From Fibrella aquatilis (GTDB lineage: Bacteria; Bacteroidota; Bacteroidia; Cytophagales; Spirosomataceae): a stretch of 42,332 nucleotides of DNA. The stretch lies in contig NZ_JAFMYU010000039.1 of NCBI RefSeq assembly GCF_017353255.1, positions 1 to 42,332 on the forward strand, given 5' to 3'. The notes under the pieces are model-generated. The model made no database searches. It was given only the letters and a program-made list of their open reading frames with translations, and was not told the origin of the DNA. How positions within the stretch are numbered: the stretch's first letter is position 1; each line of letters opens with the position of its first letter. This document shows, in pieces, positions 42,298 to 42,332 of the stretch. The position numbers and the translations under genes are program-made.

Positions 42298-42332
42298 GAG
42301 TCGTAAGTCATAAGTCGATAGTCGTAAGTCGG
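42298..42332. repeat. Left arm of a hairpin cut by the window end
   Basis: Quasi-tandem GTCGTAAGTC/ATAAGTCGATA words begin 4 nt after the CBS gene stop and run to the last base. By analogy with the other spaces, an apex and the reverse complement should follow outside. Confidence 0.45.

Noticed and set aside
1-42332. Explanation of all intergenic hairpins as rho-independent terminators
   Set aside because: Most have stems far longer than terminators and no T-tract; several lie between divergent gene starts (3319, 23914) or inside operons (13937, 30351). True terminators at 31254 and 35503 look different.

Overview
The window looks like chromosomal DNA of a Cytophagales bacterium (Bacteroidota), most likely a Spirosoma/Fibrella/Rudanella-type member of the Spirosomaceae. 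Evidence: a PorU-type C25 peptidase and a gliding-motility C-terminal (type B) domain point to type IX secretion; promoters fit the Bacteroidota pattern TTG-N19-21-TAnnTTTG; Shine-Dalgarno sequences are scarce; base composition is moderately GC-rich with a few AT-rich patches; thrS-infC-rpmI-rplT is conserved. No rRNA, tRNA or CRISPR array was seen.

Layout. 1-3260: PadR-PspC/GIN envelope operon (minus). 3464-8007: PorU2-like sortase and a GT-C-like membrane protein (plus, 4-nt overlap). 8241-11030: ABC ATPase, permease, GntR repressor and GIN protein (minus), behind a promoter overlapped by a perfect 13+13 palindrome. 11072-15085: tripartite export operon (ABC transmembrane half, HlyD, TolC; minus), divergent from a TetR gene with a likely operator between them. 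15854-17838: a secreted propeller-like protein and a small secreted protein. 17836-20844: uvsE with an AT-rich two-gene islet at its 3' end and a decayed second copy of the uvsE 3' end beyond it. 20935-23823: FKBP isomerase and a type B T9SS surface protein. 23996-27769: two rRNA-type methyltransferases and a TPR lipoprotein. 27771-31286: thrS, infC, rpmI, rplT. 31250-32133: AT-rich islet with a lipoprotein, bounded by a 19-nt direct repeat of the rplT end. 32159-35537: NuiA-like inhibitor, DUF937 protein, dnaK. 35550-36335: class III cyclase gene broken by one in-frame TAG. 36641-37509: nested REP-like palindromes with an IS200/IS605-type Y1 transposase. 37592-42293: quinone-oxidoreductase-like protein, FAD amine oxidase-like protein, PabA/TrpG amidotransferase, alpha/beta hydrolase and CBS protein.

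The most unusual property is in the spaces between genes. Most hold a long, often perfect inverted repeat with arms of 11-58 nt. The arms are short-period quasi-tandem words that differ from hairpin to hairpin, while the apices reuse two words, GGCTTCGCG/CGCGAAGCC and GGCTGACGCAAG/CTTGCGTCAGCC. They occur between convergent, tandem and divergent genes and inside the ribosomal-protein operon, and mostly lack a U-tract, so they are not simply terminators. The decayed uvsE remnant appears to show one forming: an imperfect palindrome in the intact gene has become a perfect 18-bp-arm hairpin in the noncoding copy, with changes on each side copied from the other. This suggests template-switch palindrome correction in noncoding DNA of this lineage as the origin of the family.
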